A stretch of DNA of 64,000 nucleotides from Nipponacmea schrenckii (lineage: Eukaryota; Mollusca; Gastropoda; Lottiidae), in NCBI GenBank assembly GCA_030562195.1, contig CM060202.1, forward strand, positions 14,694,001 to 14,758,000, given 5' to 3'. The translations under genes and the position numbers were made by a program. Positions 1 to 10,963 of this stretch are shown piece by piece. Numbering within the stretch: position 1 is the stretch's first letter; each line of letters begins with the position of its first letter. The notes under the pieces are model-generated. The model did no database searches, was not told the DNA's origin, and saw only the letters and a program-made list of their open reading frames with translations.

Positions 1-1480
1 TAAGCTGAACTGTCTTACAGTATTACATTAAAATTGTTGTCAGCTCAATTGACTAAAACCTTAAAATTGTACTATTACATCCGCTAGATTTGTCACTTGA
101 TGTGTATTTATCAGGTGCTCGAGTAGTAGTATAACAACTCATGTGAATTATCAGATGGACAGGGACGTTATAAGTTCCAAGTTTTCAATTTTTCAATAGG
201 GAACAAATGAGTTCTTTCCTTGATTTGGGGCCATATGGTCAAAGGTTTTGTCGTGCACTATGTCGATTAGCTAACAAGAAGAATTTCTGGTTTGAGGCTT
301 CGAAGATTCCTGGAAAACAAAATAAAAAGCTTTCTGGTGAACACTTTAAACCGAAAGTTACAATCAGTTTTACCCGTCGGCTAAGCTTCGAACGAATACG
401 TCCGCTGAAAGTTCGTGAGAATCGAAAGTAGACCTAGTCAAGTGATAGCCGGGGTTTGGGCAAATTTCCTTCGCGACTGTCGTTTGTTGATTATTGAGTT
501 GAAAAATACTTGAAATCTTAATGACAATCTTAGATAATCATTGTTTTAGCCCAGACAAGACAAATTATAATGATAACCATGTATGATTGTAGGCATGATT
601 AATTAGGCCTAGGCTAATACTATTAATACTAGGCCTACCGTATGCTAACTACGGTGGTCTTCTAGTTCTACTGACCGGTCTGCTGCCCGGACTGGTACAG
701 TTCTAGGCTAGTACTGAATTTTGAATTTTCCTCATGTCACAAGTAAGCAAAATATAATTGTCAATTAATTTCCATTGTTAAAGATTGGCTTCTACTTTAG
801 GGTCTTTAGAAATATAAAGTTTTAAAATTTTCCTATGGCATTGGAATTGAACATATTACCCTACAAATCATAGAAATTTTTAGAGAAAATGAACCACATT
901 TCAAAACATTTTTTTTATTGTTGCCATTTTAAAACCTTTTAAAGTCAATCTAAGGCTATCAGAATTATTTTTGTGGCCACACAGTAGGCTAGGCCTACAT
1001 ACATTAGTATGGAAGACCTAATCTTATTTGTATCATTGCAATATTAACCTCAAAACAAGCTTAGATTGTCTTAAGGTTTTGAAAATGCCAACCATGGCCT
1101 TTTTAGTTATACTCAAAATTGGAAATATGATTTTATAGAGGGGAATTTCAGACTGAAATTTGGATCCAACTCCCAGTTTGTAGGCAAAGAGGGAAATGTG
1201 TTTTTTAAGTACCCAAAAACACATTCTGAGTATATTTTTTAGGGCACAATGTAGTCAGTGAGGCTAGTTGAGTATTTTGGTTTGATTTATGGTAATACTA
1301 GCCCTAGATCTAATATTTTCCTTTGCGCTTCACTTAAAAGAAATTCAAAACTTAATCTTTCCAAAATTATGTCAAAAATTTCCTTGAACGAAAACCTTCA
1401 GTTCAAGTAGGATTTCAACCTATTAGTTCTGTGGTTGAATTGTTTAAAATTTAAAGATTACAACAGTTTTCTTTTTTAGG
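1..1480. other. AT-rich stretch, no gene seen
   Basis: I see no convincing exon, RNA gene or repeat ends here. The open frame at 207-431 has no recognisable domain, no splice context and no supporting neighbour. The word AGGCCTA recurs around 600-1000 without forming a regular array. Confidence 0.5.
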
Positions 1481-1483
1481 GTT

Positions 1484-2330
1484 GTATTTATTGACAGAAA
1501 TAAAAATCTTGAACAAATTATGACATTTACAAAGATATCAACACTGACATCAAATTTACTCTACTGAAATAAGAAGCAATCCACTGCTGTCTTGAATAAT
1601 TTGAAAAGAAACTGGACAATGACTCACGAAAACCCTACACGAATAGTTTTCTGAAGTATTTGAGGCTAATATCAACAGACTCTTAAAAAAAAAAATCAGA
1701 ATGCCGAACAGAAATGAAAATAGTGATGGCAATCATAATGCGCCAACATTTATAATGGCGGTCGATTTGTCTGGGAGGTTGACAAGAGTTATCAATAAAT
1801 TAAAGATTTTTCATGATATTAATTAAAGTTCATCCTTGGGTGATTAGGAACACTCACACCAAGTTTCATCTGTTGTTTCTTCAGACCACTGGAAAACTGA
1901 TGGAACAGATACAGGCTTTCCTGACATCTCAAAGGAATTGTTCCTGAAAAAAGAATATATAATCATAAGGTCATGATTTGTAGAAATACAGTATAAACTT
2001 ACATGTAGTTCCTTTCCAGCAGCAGTATTTTTCAATTCACAAAAACACACAAGCTAGTATTCACCAAAGAAATAAAAAAACTGTTGTCTTGGAAGCAAAT
2101 ATGAGATTGGATGCACTCAAAGACTTTCACCACAGCCTTATTGCTGTGTTTTTTTTTTAGTTTAGCCTCTGGTAACAGTTAATGAGGTCAGTTGACCAAA
2201 TGCCTATTTTGTATAATTAATTGTTTAAAAAATGTGAAAAATACAAAAAACTTTTAACTCACCTTAATATGTTAACCTGTGTGTTTTAACTATGGCCCTT
2301 ACCCACAAGACTGGCATGAGTTACCTGAAA
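1484..2330 (-). other. possible 3' exons of an unidentified minus-strand gene
   Basis: Read on the minus strand, a pyrimidine-rich tract ending TTTTTTCAG precedes an open stretch from 1943 to a stop at 1844. Further upstream, a stretch near 2045-2007 ends in a good donor (CAT|GTAAGT), and about 22 bases near 2313-2292 lie between a TTTCTTTCAG acceptor and a GTAAGG donor. An AATAAA on the minus strand near 1491-1484 would suit a 3' end. The frames do not join cleanly and I recognise no product, so this is inferred only from splice-like and polyadenylation-like signals. It may or may not connect to the THAP-like exon upstream. Confidence 0.22.
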
Positions 2331-2939
2331 GAAAGAAAGGAAACAAGCAGAACAGAACAAAAATAATTTTAGGAAAAAAAATCAACATCAGGGCTTCATT
2401 ATTAGCATCCAAATTTTTAAAGTAAACTATAGAAATATATTCATGTTCATCAGAATAGATTACATGTACAAGAAAGATAAGCCCTGTTAATGTTATAATA
2501 TATACCGAATTATAGGCATAATAATGGATTATTTTAAAAAATGAAACACACTTTCATAATGTAAACTGATAATCTTAAAATGCATTTCAATCTTCAACAC
2601 ATCTTAATTCTTAATATGTCTATATATTCATAGGATGAATGAATGAAAATTTCCTTAAAAGAAATGTCTAGTACAAAATTAACCCACTTATTATTAAAAT
2701 TAATTAAAATTCTCAGTAATATCATAGGCCTCATAAATTAGGCCTAATTTGTAGATCAAAGGCAAACTAGGCCATAAGACAATATGAAGAGGCTTAGTCA
2801 GTAAAACATTGTTGTCAGTGATCAGACAGTTGCCACAAAACACTACTCATTTCATGCATGGTTTCCAAAGAATATAAACATACTAATACAATGACAGCTA
2901 TTTCAAAATTACAAAAGGAAACTTATCTAATAAAGCAAA

Positions 2940-3128
2940 CACTTGCCGGAGGACGTAAATTCCACTCCTTTCCATTCCTTGCACTTGCAGACGACACTGG
3001 ACGAAGTGGGTCAAAGATTTCCGCCTCCTTACGGCCACAATTCACTGTTTCCGACGAATATTTTCAGTGGGAAACAAAAATCCTCCCCTCTTCGAACATC
3101 CCGGAACACAACAACAAGTTTTAGGCAT
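2940..3128 (-). pseudogene. THAP-type zinc finger exon, broken
   Basis: From an ATG at 3128-3126 the minus strand encodes a start typical of THAP domains: Met-Pro-Lys, a Cys cluster with CVPGCSKRGG, then a Phe-Leu-Phe-Pro turn and a basic run. THAP domains are C2CH DNA-binding fingers found in transcription factors and in P-element-type transposases. After about 28 codons an in-frame TGA sits where these domains usually have Trp. The following IVAVRR run matches the family, but the later P-T-S-S-S-V-V-C part is in another frame. The visible copy is therefore damaged, or the first exon ends early; GTAAGG and GCAAGT donor-like sites lie nearby. The local sequence is more GC-rich than its surroundings. 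Confidence 0.55.
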
Positions 3129-3255
3129 GATTCACGATCGCGTATTAGTGGAAGTATGGCTGTCAGTAAGCGTTATGTCGACTTCCGGGACCCTAGTCGG
3201 TGGCGCCATCTTCAGGGGCAGATAATTTGAGTTTGGTTCCCCATTAGATAGAGAT

Positions 3256-3660
3256 ATGTATAGGCAATTGGGCAGAGTGTCAATCGGAAAGTTCACTGGC
3301 AATAAAAGAGATTACGTGTCCTTCATAGATGCATTTCGAGAATGTATTAACAATACAACGTCGTCTAAAGCTTACAAAATGCTTCAGCTAAAACAACACC
3401 TAACGGGTGATATCTTAAAACCAGTCCAAGGTTTTCCGGCTTCAGACATTGGGTACGATGCAGCCCTTAAACGCCTTGAGGACAAATTTGGCTGTGAACG
3501 TCGCTCCGTTCTCATCCATCCATCATCCTTAGAATCTATCATAAACATAAAAAATGTCAATTTCAATGACCTAAAAAAAAATTCGAAGAATTTGTAGACA
3601 ATTTAGAACTTTGTATCTTATCGCTTCGCGAAAGCGGACGAACGGAAGAGTTTGGACCCA
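3256..3660 (+). pseudogene. BEL/Pao retrotransposon gag fragment (DUF1759)
   Basis: The 113-codon open frame at 3256-3597 reads like the DUF1759 part of BEL/Pao gag: a start like SIGKFTGNKRDYVSFIDAF, then a KMLQLKQHLTG block and an AALKRLEDKFG helix. A one-base slip in the A-rich run near 3575 ends this frame. The adjacent frame continues with EEFVDNLELCILSLRESGR, also gag-like, to about 3650. No long terminal repeats or primer site are visible. The fragment runs head-on into pol sequence of the same class on the opposite strand, so this is a rearranged, dead relic. Confidence 0.7.
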
Positions 3661-4868
3661 ACTCTATGTGGTCCAGCGTTAATGCAATCGTTCAAAGCAA
3701 TATTGTTTGTTGGCGCGGCAGCATCCATCACGATTCCGACTTTCGTCGTTGCTTTGTCATTCCTAACCACTGCAAACGGCGGGAGGTACCACGACGGTTC
3801 CCTATGTGAGTCGACCTGAGAAACGTATCCCTTGCGTACATTATCATGAATGATTTTACAATATTGTTCTGCAACCTCGGGTCGTTTAGCTAACGATCGT
3901 TCAAGTTTATGAAGACGATTTAAAGCACTAATTCGACTGAAGCTCGTGTCGATTCGATTTCCACGGAACGCCTATGATATAGCACTTCTCAGATTCATTG
4001 AAACGTAAAGTGTCTTGCGTCGATTTGATTGCCTCTTTCTCGGCTTTTGTAAAGTTCTGAGATTCTAATCTAACGCCTACGTTCTCGATCTCCCAATAAT
4101 TACGCAGCAATGTGTCCGTATCAGATTCAGTTTTCACAAAATATGCGAAATGAGCATAACTGTTAGTGTTAGGTTGAAATGGCGTTACAGGACCAATGCA
4201 TGTCCATCCTAATGGAGTCAAACGGGCGACAGGCTCATTTTGAAGACCTGCTATCTCCGTGATAGCTCGATGAATACCAGGGACGTTGAGACCTATCAAG
4301 ACTTCGACTCGATTATCAATTTGCGGAAATGGTATTCCCTGCAAATGTGGCCAAAATAGCAATTATTTATTCCAGTCAACTGTGCGCAAATCTCCAGTGA
4401 CATTTTTAACTGTGAATGCACCAAACGAAACACAAGTTCGGTAATCGAGACTACAAAGTTCTGCCGTCACATACGTTGAGTTTAATGAGCTCGTTTTTCC
4501 GCCCAAGACATTGACATTCAAATCCGACACTTCACCGCGTAGGCCTAGCTCTGCAGCTACACATTCGTTCATGTAACTGTCTGTCGAGCAGTCATCCATC
4601 AACGCGTTGAAGCGAATCGATCTGTTGGCACTTCGAATAACGATAGGAACGACTCTCATTACTAGACTTATGTTTTTTCGAACTTGCGTGTGCGTATGCC
4701 TTGACGAGGTAAATTCCGCAGACGGCGAAGATTGAGATAAATGCTATCTCTGATTTTCTGAACTGAACGAGGGTGAGGCTGAATCATCCGATCCACCTCC
4801 GTGCAACAAAAAGTGATGAGTCCGAGTTCACCCGTCGAATCGACACAGTTGGCAGTTCTTACACTCAC
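3660..4868 (-). pseudogene. BEL/Pao retrotransposon pol fragment (protease to early RT)
   Basis: On the minus strand, 4659-4363 encodes a retropepsin-like segment with LMDDCSTDSYMNECVAAELG, as in the DUF1758 proteases of BEL/Pao elements. An in-frame TAA follows at about 4361. The next open stretch (4362-3928) continues the same protein with VEVLIGLNVPGIH and GWTCIGPV. A further frame change near 3930 leads into the first part of a BEL-type reverse transcriptase: LNRLHKLERSLAKRPEVAEQ, then WYLPPFAVVRN and MDAAAP. The sequence stops near 3660, where gag of opposite orientation begins. Catalytic RT motifs further on, integrase and repeats are absent. It has several breaks and cannot be active. 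Confidence 0.75.
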
Positions 4869-5020
4869 TACCTCTATGACTTGCGCTTAGACATCGAAAG
4901 CATAAACGTGGATAATGGCAGTTATAATGATTTTACCTTACTGGTAAAGCGTATCAGCAAACAATAGGCACAGTCAAGTTACGCCAATCGCTTCAAGACA
5001 AGTTACGAAAGTGAGGTATA

Positions 5021-5032
5021 ACCCCTTTGTCC
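5021..5032. repeat. left target-site duplication of the SINE
   Basis: ACCCCTTTGTCC here is identical to 11336-11347, immediately after the 3' end of the interrupted SINE. This marks the SINE insertion as the older event. Confidence 0.8.
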
Positions 5033-5070
5033 GGGAGCCGCGGTGGCTCAGTGGGTTAGACGCTTGCTCG
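5033..5070 (+). mobile_element. 5' part of a tRNA-derived SINE (split by a LINE)
   Basis: This 38-bp piece is the tRNA-like head of a SINE whose remainder lies at 11001-11335. It contains an RNA polymerase III A-box-like block, TGGCTCAGTGG, at 5044-5054. The matching B-box (GGTTCAATCGC) is 6 kb away at 11018-11028 because a LINE inserted between the two. The element is bounded by the 12-bp duplication ACCCCTTTGTCC. Its internal promoter must be inactive in this configuration. Confidence 0.8.
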
Positions 5071-5130
5071 CCGGTCTTCAGATACACTTGTAAGGAGCCG
5101 CGGTGGCTCAGTGGGTTAGACGCTTGCTCG
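5034..5130 (+). repeat. 60-bp-period duplication of the SINE head at the LINE 5' junction
   Basis: The 37 bases at 5034-5070 recur exactly at 5094-5130. They are separated by 23 bases (5071-5093) not found elsewhere in the SINE. The second copy sits inside the LINE insertion boundaries and is followed by LINE sequence. It looks like extra target sequence captured when the LINE 5' end was joined, or a small later tandem duplication. Confidence 0.75.
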
Positions 5131-5272
5131 CAGGGTTTCCGGTTGAGAATCCTATAGGATAAGACGTGTTTACATCGTGCTCCGGGATTCACCCATCCGT
5201 GAAATGAATGACTTTGAAGAATAGTGGATTTAATTTTGTATTGAAAACTTTAATTGATTTTCTTCATTTATT

Positions 5273-6627
5273 GTGAAAACAGACCCAGCCCTTTGGGGCA
5301 CCATGGCCTGTGCCACCCAACCGTCGCGGTGGTTGTGGAAGGAAAATACTTTTAGGATTGCTTGTGATGTGAAAACTGTGAGTAAAAAAGAAATTATTGA
5401 CCAAGTTTTGGATTTGTGTGGAGAAGATACGGTAAAGGCATGTGTAGAAAGAAATGGTAGATATGAAATAACAATGATGCAGAAAGAGAATTTAGAAGTA
5501 ATTAGTGAAAATGGTGTGTATATAGATCAAGAAAAAGTGAGCTGTTATAAGATTGACAACAAAGTTAAAGTAGTGAGTATTTTTAACCTACCCTACTACA
5601 TAGAAGATAGTGCAATTATTGAAAAACTTACTAAGTGGAATATTAAACTAGATGGAACAATCAGAGAAAGAATTGACAGAGAGACTGGTACAGCTGATGG
5701 CACTAGAATTATGACGGTGATACCCCCTCCCCCCCGGAGTTAGCTCTCTACCCTTTTTTGTTGGATTCCAGACATTGGACGGGTATGAATATTTTAACCT
5801 TAAACACTCAGATCAGGGAAAAGTATGCTTTATTTGCCTTAAAACTGGTCATCTTAAAACTGACTGTCCTGAATTCAGATGTAGGGTATGTGGACTTCAA
5901 GGTCATATAAAACGTTCATGTTCAACCCCGGTATGTGATCAGTGCTTTAGATACAATCATCAATGTGAATGTAATGTGAATTCAGATGAACCTACTCAAC
6001 TGACCACGTCTAATAGTTCACCAAGTATAAACAATGAAAATGACTCTAACCCCTGTGACCCTTCAACTAGCAATACACCTATGCCTCTTGATGTAGATCT
6101 ACCCCCAACCCCCACCCAACCTGAAAAGAAACGAAATAAAAGACACCCCCATCACACCCCCAACAAATGACCACAAGAAAGGGAAAACAGACAATGGCGA
6201 TCCCGACAAAGTAAAAGAATTAGAAAATGATAGAGGGGAAATATTAGACGAGGTGAAGCTAACTACATATCCTATGTCAAGCCCTGCAAGCCCCACAAAT
6301 CCCACAGAACCTCTACCCGAACCCTCGAATACCCCACGCCCCCATACCCGACTCCAACAACAGCGAAATATAATTAGAAGCTACAGTACTGAAAGACAGC
6401 CCTATACGAATAAAGGTACTGACGAAAACAAAACTCCAACCCCCCAAACCCCTACCACCCCCCGTTTGGAACGATTATATAAATCCCTCAGTGCCGTGAA
6501 CAGTATAGAGAGTGCCCTTAATTCGAGGGAAAAACTTGACTCGGATAATTGGAACACGGTTCTCGGAAAAGACAGGTTTAGGAAAGGCCCTAAGAAGAGT
6601 TTGAGGAAAGATGGAACGATTGTGTAA
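5273..6627 (+). pseudogene. LINE ORF1 (CCHC zinc-knuckle nucleic-acid-binding protein), frameshifted
   Basis: ORF1 is spread over three frames. The first part (5273-5743) has an RRM-like block with VVSIFNLPYYIEDSAI. It breaks in a C-rich run at about 5722-5735 (CCCCCTCCCCCCC). The second frame (to 6170) carries a zinc-knuckle series, CFICLKTGHLKTDC, then CRVCGLQGHIKRSC, then CDQCFRYNHQC. A further slip near 6150, in another C-rich run, leads to the third frame (6253-6627), a Pro/Thr-rich and basic tail. In Tx1-type elements this protein binds the element RNA. Both breaks fall in C-rich tracts, so either real decay or base-count error is possible. Upstream sequence to 5131 is 5' untranslated. 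Confidence 0.75.
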
Positions 6628-6657
6628 ACCACCCCACCCCTCCTTATTTCATTCACA

Positions 6658-9600
6658 ATGAAATGTGCCTCTTTTAATGTTAATGGACTCCGCGCATTTG
6701 ATAAAACTAAAAGACTCTTTGCATTGTTTACTTTTTTCAGTTTTGATTTTATCTTTCTTCAAGAAACATTCTGGGATGATGCCACTATAGACGAATACGC
6801 CAATTTATGGAAAGGTAAAATGTACTATTGTAATTATAATAATCAAAGGAGAGGTGTAGCAATTTTAATCAGTGAAAAATATAAAAAGTGTGTAAATAAT
6901 GTTTTTAAAGATGTTGAAGGTAGAATTTTAAAATTGGAAACAACCGTTCATGATATAAATATTAACTTCTTTTCTATATACGCCCCAAATGATCCATGTG
7001 AAAGAGTTGACTTTTTTCAATTACTATCTAATGATTTTATTAATGCTTCTCAAAACAATGCTCTTTTTGGAGATTTTAACGAGGTACTCGATAAACACAA
7101 GGATAGGGGAAAGGGAATGCTTACAGTGGGATACAGTAGTGCCTCCTTTAATAATTTTGTCTTTGACAACCTTTTGTCAGATATTTATCGTGTAAAAAAT
7201 CCAAACAAATTACAATTTACCCGCTCTCAATACAGAAACTCTTCCTTAAAATTAAGCAGAATAGACTATATTTTATTCAGTAAATCAATTCAAATATATT
7301 GTCAACATTGTTTTATTCAAACATCAAGTCAATCAGATCACAATTTAATTGTTTGTCTACTAAATTTTAATTCCGGGGAAAGAGGACCGGGTTCGTGGGT
7401 TTTAAATAACGGGCTACTAAAAGATCCAGAATATAATAGAATCATACGTTCTATAGTAGATAACCAATTAAATGATGATCTGTTTACTGATAAACCACTT
7501 ATATGGTGGGATAGCTTTAAATACATTGTAAAAACGAAATCGATTAGCTACTCCCGCAAAAAGAGCAAGGAGGAAAAGGACAGCTACTGGCAGTTAACAA
7601 ATGCACTCCTTAAAGAGCAGGAAAGGGCCTCCAAAGGCGGTAATTTTGATGCTTGTCACATCCAAGATCAAGAAAATAAGATCGAACAATATGAAATTGA
7701 AAAATGTCAAGGTGCCATACTACGCTCAAAATCACAAGATGCCCTTGAGAATGAGAGAAACACATCGTATTTTCTAGGTCTTGAAAAGCTAAGACAGCAA
7801 AATAATTATTTACATACTGTATATAATAATCATAATGTTTTAATAAGTAATCCTGCCGACGTCATTCAAGCGTGTAAAGACTTCTATAAACAGTTATATA
7901 CCGACGATGTGGTTAATAACGATATGCATGAACAACAGCGTAATGTATGCAGTACTATTAGTAACCGCTTGAGTGATGCCGGCAGAGATTCGTGCGAAGG
8001 TCCAATCACATCACAGGAGATATATAGAGCCCTCTTAGGTATGAAACGGGGGAAATCCCCAGGTTCAGATGGTCTTACCACAGAGTTCTATATACACTTC
8101 TGGGATGTGATAGGGCCTATATACCACAAAATTTTAAATGTAATAATTGAAACCAAAACTTTAAGTACAACTATGAAACTAGGTATTATTAGTCTATTTT
8201 ACAAAAATAAAGGGAACAAAAGAGACTTAAGATATTACAGACCCATTGCCTTGTTAAATGTTGATTACAAGATATATACACGAGTTTTAGCCCTGCGCCT
8301 TCGAACAGTTATAGCCACAATTATCTCCCCTGAACAATCTTGTATACCAGGTAGAGATATTGCAAATAACATTGCCTGTATAAGAGATGTTATAAGCTAT
8401 GCAAGTTATACTAATTTAAATTCATATATATTACGTTTGGATGCACTTAAAGCTTTCGACCGTTTGCGGTTTTCATACCTTTTTAACATACTAAAAAGTC
8501 TTGGATTTGGCCCAAATTTTATATCGCATATAAATATCATATATAATAACGTACGTAGCTGTGTTAAAGTTAATGGCCATCTATCAACATATTTTCCAAC
8601 CCAAAGTGAAAGAGGTACACGCCAAGGTTGTCCTTTAAGTGCATTGTTATATGTTTTAACAGCTCAGCCAATTAATTCCCTACTTAAACAAGCCAACAGT
8701 ATTCATGGAATTCCTATACCCAATAGCCCAACACCTTCCCTTATCTACCAACATGCAGATGATTGCACAATCACAGTGACAGATCTTAAGTCAGTAGAAA
8801 ATGTTTTTAATGTCCTACAGCCATATTGCATTGCTTCAGGTGCCCAATTTAATGAAGAAAAATCAGAACTACTACCCATAGGCTCAGCTGTAAATATACC
8901 CATATCATTACCCATTAACTTAACTGTAGTACAAGGTTGTATTGAAATTTTAGGTGTATTTATTGGACCAGATATCAAACTATGTAACCGGTATAATTGG
9001 GACAGTAGAGTCAGGAAAATTAAACACATCTTAAATATGTGGACTCAAAGAAATCTTTCCCTTATAGGAAAATCTGTTGTAATAAATACACTATGTATGA
9101 CTAAATTATGGTACATATTAAGAGTTTTTAATATTCCTGACCCTACTGTCACAGACATTAACAATGCAATTAAGAAATTCCTATGGGGGAATAAGCCTCC
9201 TTTTATCAAATATTCCAGTATAATACTTCCCCGTAGACAGGGTGGCTTAAATATACCAGATTTAACCACAAGACAGCATTCTTTTAGACTTGTTTGGATA
9301 TCTAGATTTTTAGACCCCTCTTGTGATTTTATTTGGAAATATATTTTATCTTTTTATCTCTCATTGTATTGTAATTGTGGCTTTAGAGTAGAAGTTTTTA
9401 GTATGAAACCCATTTCTTCATACTTAGGTTTTTACCCCCCATTTTACCAGAGCATCCTCATGGCGTGGAATTATTTGAACCTTAAAGCATGCTCTAAACC
9501 ATCTTCTTTCAAAGATATTATCAACCAACCTTTATTTTATAACCCATTCATACTGTTTAATGATAAACCCTTATGTTTTAACTATTTTATAGAATGTGAG

Positions 9601-10512
9601 ATCACAAAAATCTCTGATATTGCATACTGGGTAATACCAGGGTTTCTCCCAGCTCATCATATAGTTGACATGTTCGAAGGCGCAGAGCAAAATATTGATC
9701 CTGGTGTCATTGAAAGAGATTACAAAACTCTTCTCAATTCAATACCTGCAGATTGGTGTGAGGTCATTAAAAATGAATCAGATATCTCCAGCATAGATTG
9801 TCCAATAGAATTATTTTTCCTTTTTGGTGACACCAGGATCAATGTTGTAAATTCATCTTCTAAAATATTTTATGACACTTTAAGGAATAACATAGCTTTG
9901 CCTCCCTCCTCAGTTAGCTTTTGGAATGACATTTTTCCAAATATTGATTTTAATTTGGTGTGGCCTAATGTTTTTAATGTATTAAAGAGTAATGACTGTA
10001 TTTTAACAGATTTTAGAATAGCTCACAATATTATTTTTACAAATCAAAAACTCCATAGATATAATATGATAGATAGTCCTATTTGCCAATTATGTGACTC
10101 TGATAATATAGAAGATATGCAACATTTATTCATTCATTGTCCTAAGATACAACCACTACTGAACCTTTTACGCTCCATACTTATAGATTTTTTCCCTGAT
10201 GGTTTCACTGAACCTGAATTGTTTTTATACTTTATTTTAAGCTATAAATTGTCAGCATGTCAAAAAGTTAATAACATTCTTAATTTATTTTTATCTATGG
10301 CTCGTTTAGCCATATTTAGACGTAGAAATCTTTATTCAAAAACTAATCGTTTCATTGATATTATTCCCCTATATCTTAAGCTTCTTAATAATCATGTCCA
10401 ACACCTTTATTATTATTATCAAGATGCAGAATTCAAAAAGCTTCTTTCTTATCCTCCTTATATTGATGTAATAAACTTAAAACCTGTCATCAACCTCAAT
10501 ATCCCACAATGA
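6658..10512 (+). CDS. LINE ORF2: AP-type endonuclease and reverse transcriptase
   Basis: This is an intact 1284-aa frame starting at the ATG 31 bases after ORF1 ends. Residues 1-235 form an apurinic endonuclease domain: start with SFNVNGLR, then FLQETFW, GDFNEVLD, SRIDYILFS and a terminal SDHN. The reverse transcriptase follows at about 460-760, with KRGKSPGSDGLTTEFY, YYRPIALLN, LDALKAFDR, RGTRQGCPLSALLY and the catalytic box, which here reads HADD (QHADDCTI). The more usual residue before ADD is Phe or Tyr. A C-terminal region with CQLCDSDNIEDMQHLFIHC resembles the Cys/His motif seen at the end of many LINE proteins. The length fits full ORF2 proteins of this group. It nicks target DNA and copies the element RNA at the nick. 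Confidence 0.88.
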   Translation: MKCASFNVNGLRAFDKTKRLFALFTFFSFDFIFLQETFWDDATIDEYANLWKGKMYYCNYNNQRRGVAILISEKYKKCVNNVFKDVEGRILKLETTVHDININFFSIYAPNDPCERVDFFQLLSNDFINASQNNALFGDFNEVLDKHKDRGKGMLTVGYSSASFNNFVFDNLLSDIYRVKNPNKLQFTRSQYRNSSLKLSRIDYILFSKSIQIYCQHCFIQTSSQSDHNLIVCLLNFNSGERGPGSWVLNNGLLKDPEYNRIIRSIVDNQLNDDLFTDKPLIWWDSFKYIVKTKSISYSRKKSKEEKDSYWQLTNALLKEQERASKGGNFDACHIQDQENKIEQYEIEKCQGAILRSKSQDALENERNTSYFLGLEKLRQQNNYLHTVYNNHNVLISNPADVIQACKDFYKQLYTDDVVNNDMHEQQRNVCSTISNRLSDAGRDSCEGPITSQEIYRALLGMKRGKSPGSDGLTTEFYIHFWDVIGPIYHKILNVIIETKTLSTTMKLGIISLFYKNKGNKRDLRYYRPIALLNVDYKIYTRVLALRLRTVIATIISPEQSCIPGRDIANNIACIRDVISYASYTNLNSYILRLDALKAFDRLRFSYLFNILKSLGFGPNFISHINIIYNNVRSCVKVNGHLSTYFPTQSERGTRQGCPLSALLYVLTAQPINSLLKQANSIHGIPIPNSPTPSLIYQHADDCTITVTDLKSVENVFNVLQPYCIASGAQFNEEKSELLPIGSAVNIPISLPINLTVVQGCIEILGVFIGPDIKLCNRYNWDSRVRKIKHILNMWTQRNLSLIGKSVVINTLCMTKLWYILRVFNIPDPTVTDINNAIKKFLWGNKPPFIKYSSIILPRRQGGLNIPDLTTRQHSFRLVWISRFLDPSCDFIWKYILSFYLSLYCNCGFRVEVFSMKPISSYLGFYPPFYQSILMAWNYLNLKACSKPSSFKDIINQPLFYNPFILFNDKPLCFNYFIECEITKISDIAYWVIPGFLPAHHIVDMFEGAEQNIDPGVIERDYKTLLNSIPADWCEVIKNESDISSIDCPIELFFLFGDTRINVVNSSSKIFYDTLRNNIALPPSSVSFWNDIFPNIDFNLVWPNVFNVLKSNDCILTDFRIAHNIIFTNQKLHRYNMIDSPICQLCDSDNIEDMQHLFIHCPKIQPLLNLLRSILIDFFPDGFTEPELFLYFILSYKLSACQKVNNILNLFLSMARLAIFRRRNLYSKTNRFIDIIPLYLKLLNNHVQHLYYYYQDAEFKKLLSYPPYIDVINLKPVINLNIPQ

Positions 10513-10957
10513 TTATCTAGATCTTAAATAAAATTCGGCCTTTGTGTATCCTTTAGCTGTAAGGTAGTTTTATTTTTAATGTCATAAATTTGTAACCTTT
10601 ATTGGCCTAAATGTTTAGCAGACGACACAATATACTGATGTCTTAACGGACCGTCCAACGGTTAAACTATACAAACATCACGTGCCTGAACCCCGTTACT
10701 CCATGCTTATTATCAGCCAATATTATAGTCCCCTTTAGTCAAGTCAATATAGCCTCGATTATACGCTACTAAGTGGATACACGATAACTGGTGATACCGA
10801 GGTTGATGCTCTTCATTAAGGAATTTTACCACATTTATTCTTTTGTATGATAGTATCTTCCATCTATCTCTCCTCAGAAATAGCAAAAAATATTGTTTTT
10901 ATTGTGATATATATACTGCAAACTACTATTATATAACTGTGATATTTATATTTATTG

Positions 10958-10963
10958 AATAAA
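10958..10963 (+). promoter_or_regulatory. LINE polyadenylation signal
   Basis: AATAAA lies 13 bases before the terminal A run of the LINE. Confidence 0.6.

Noticed and set aside
207..431. 74-codon plus-strand open frame
   Set aside because: No domain, no splice or promoter context and unremarkable composition; compatible with chance.
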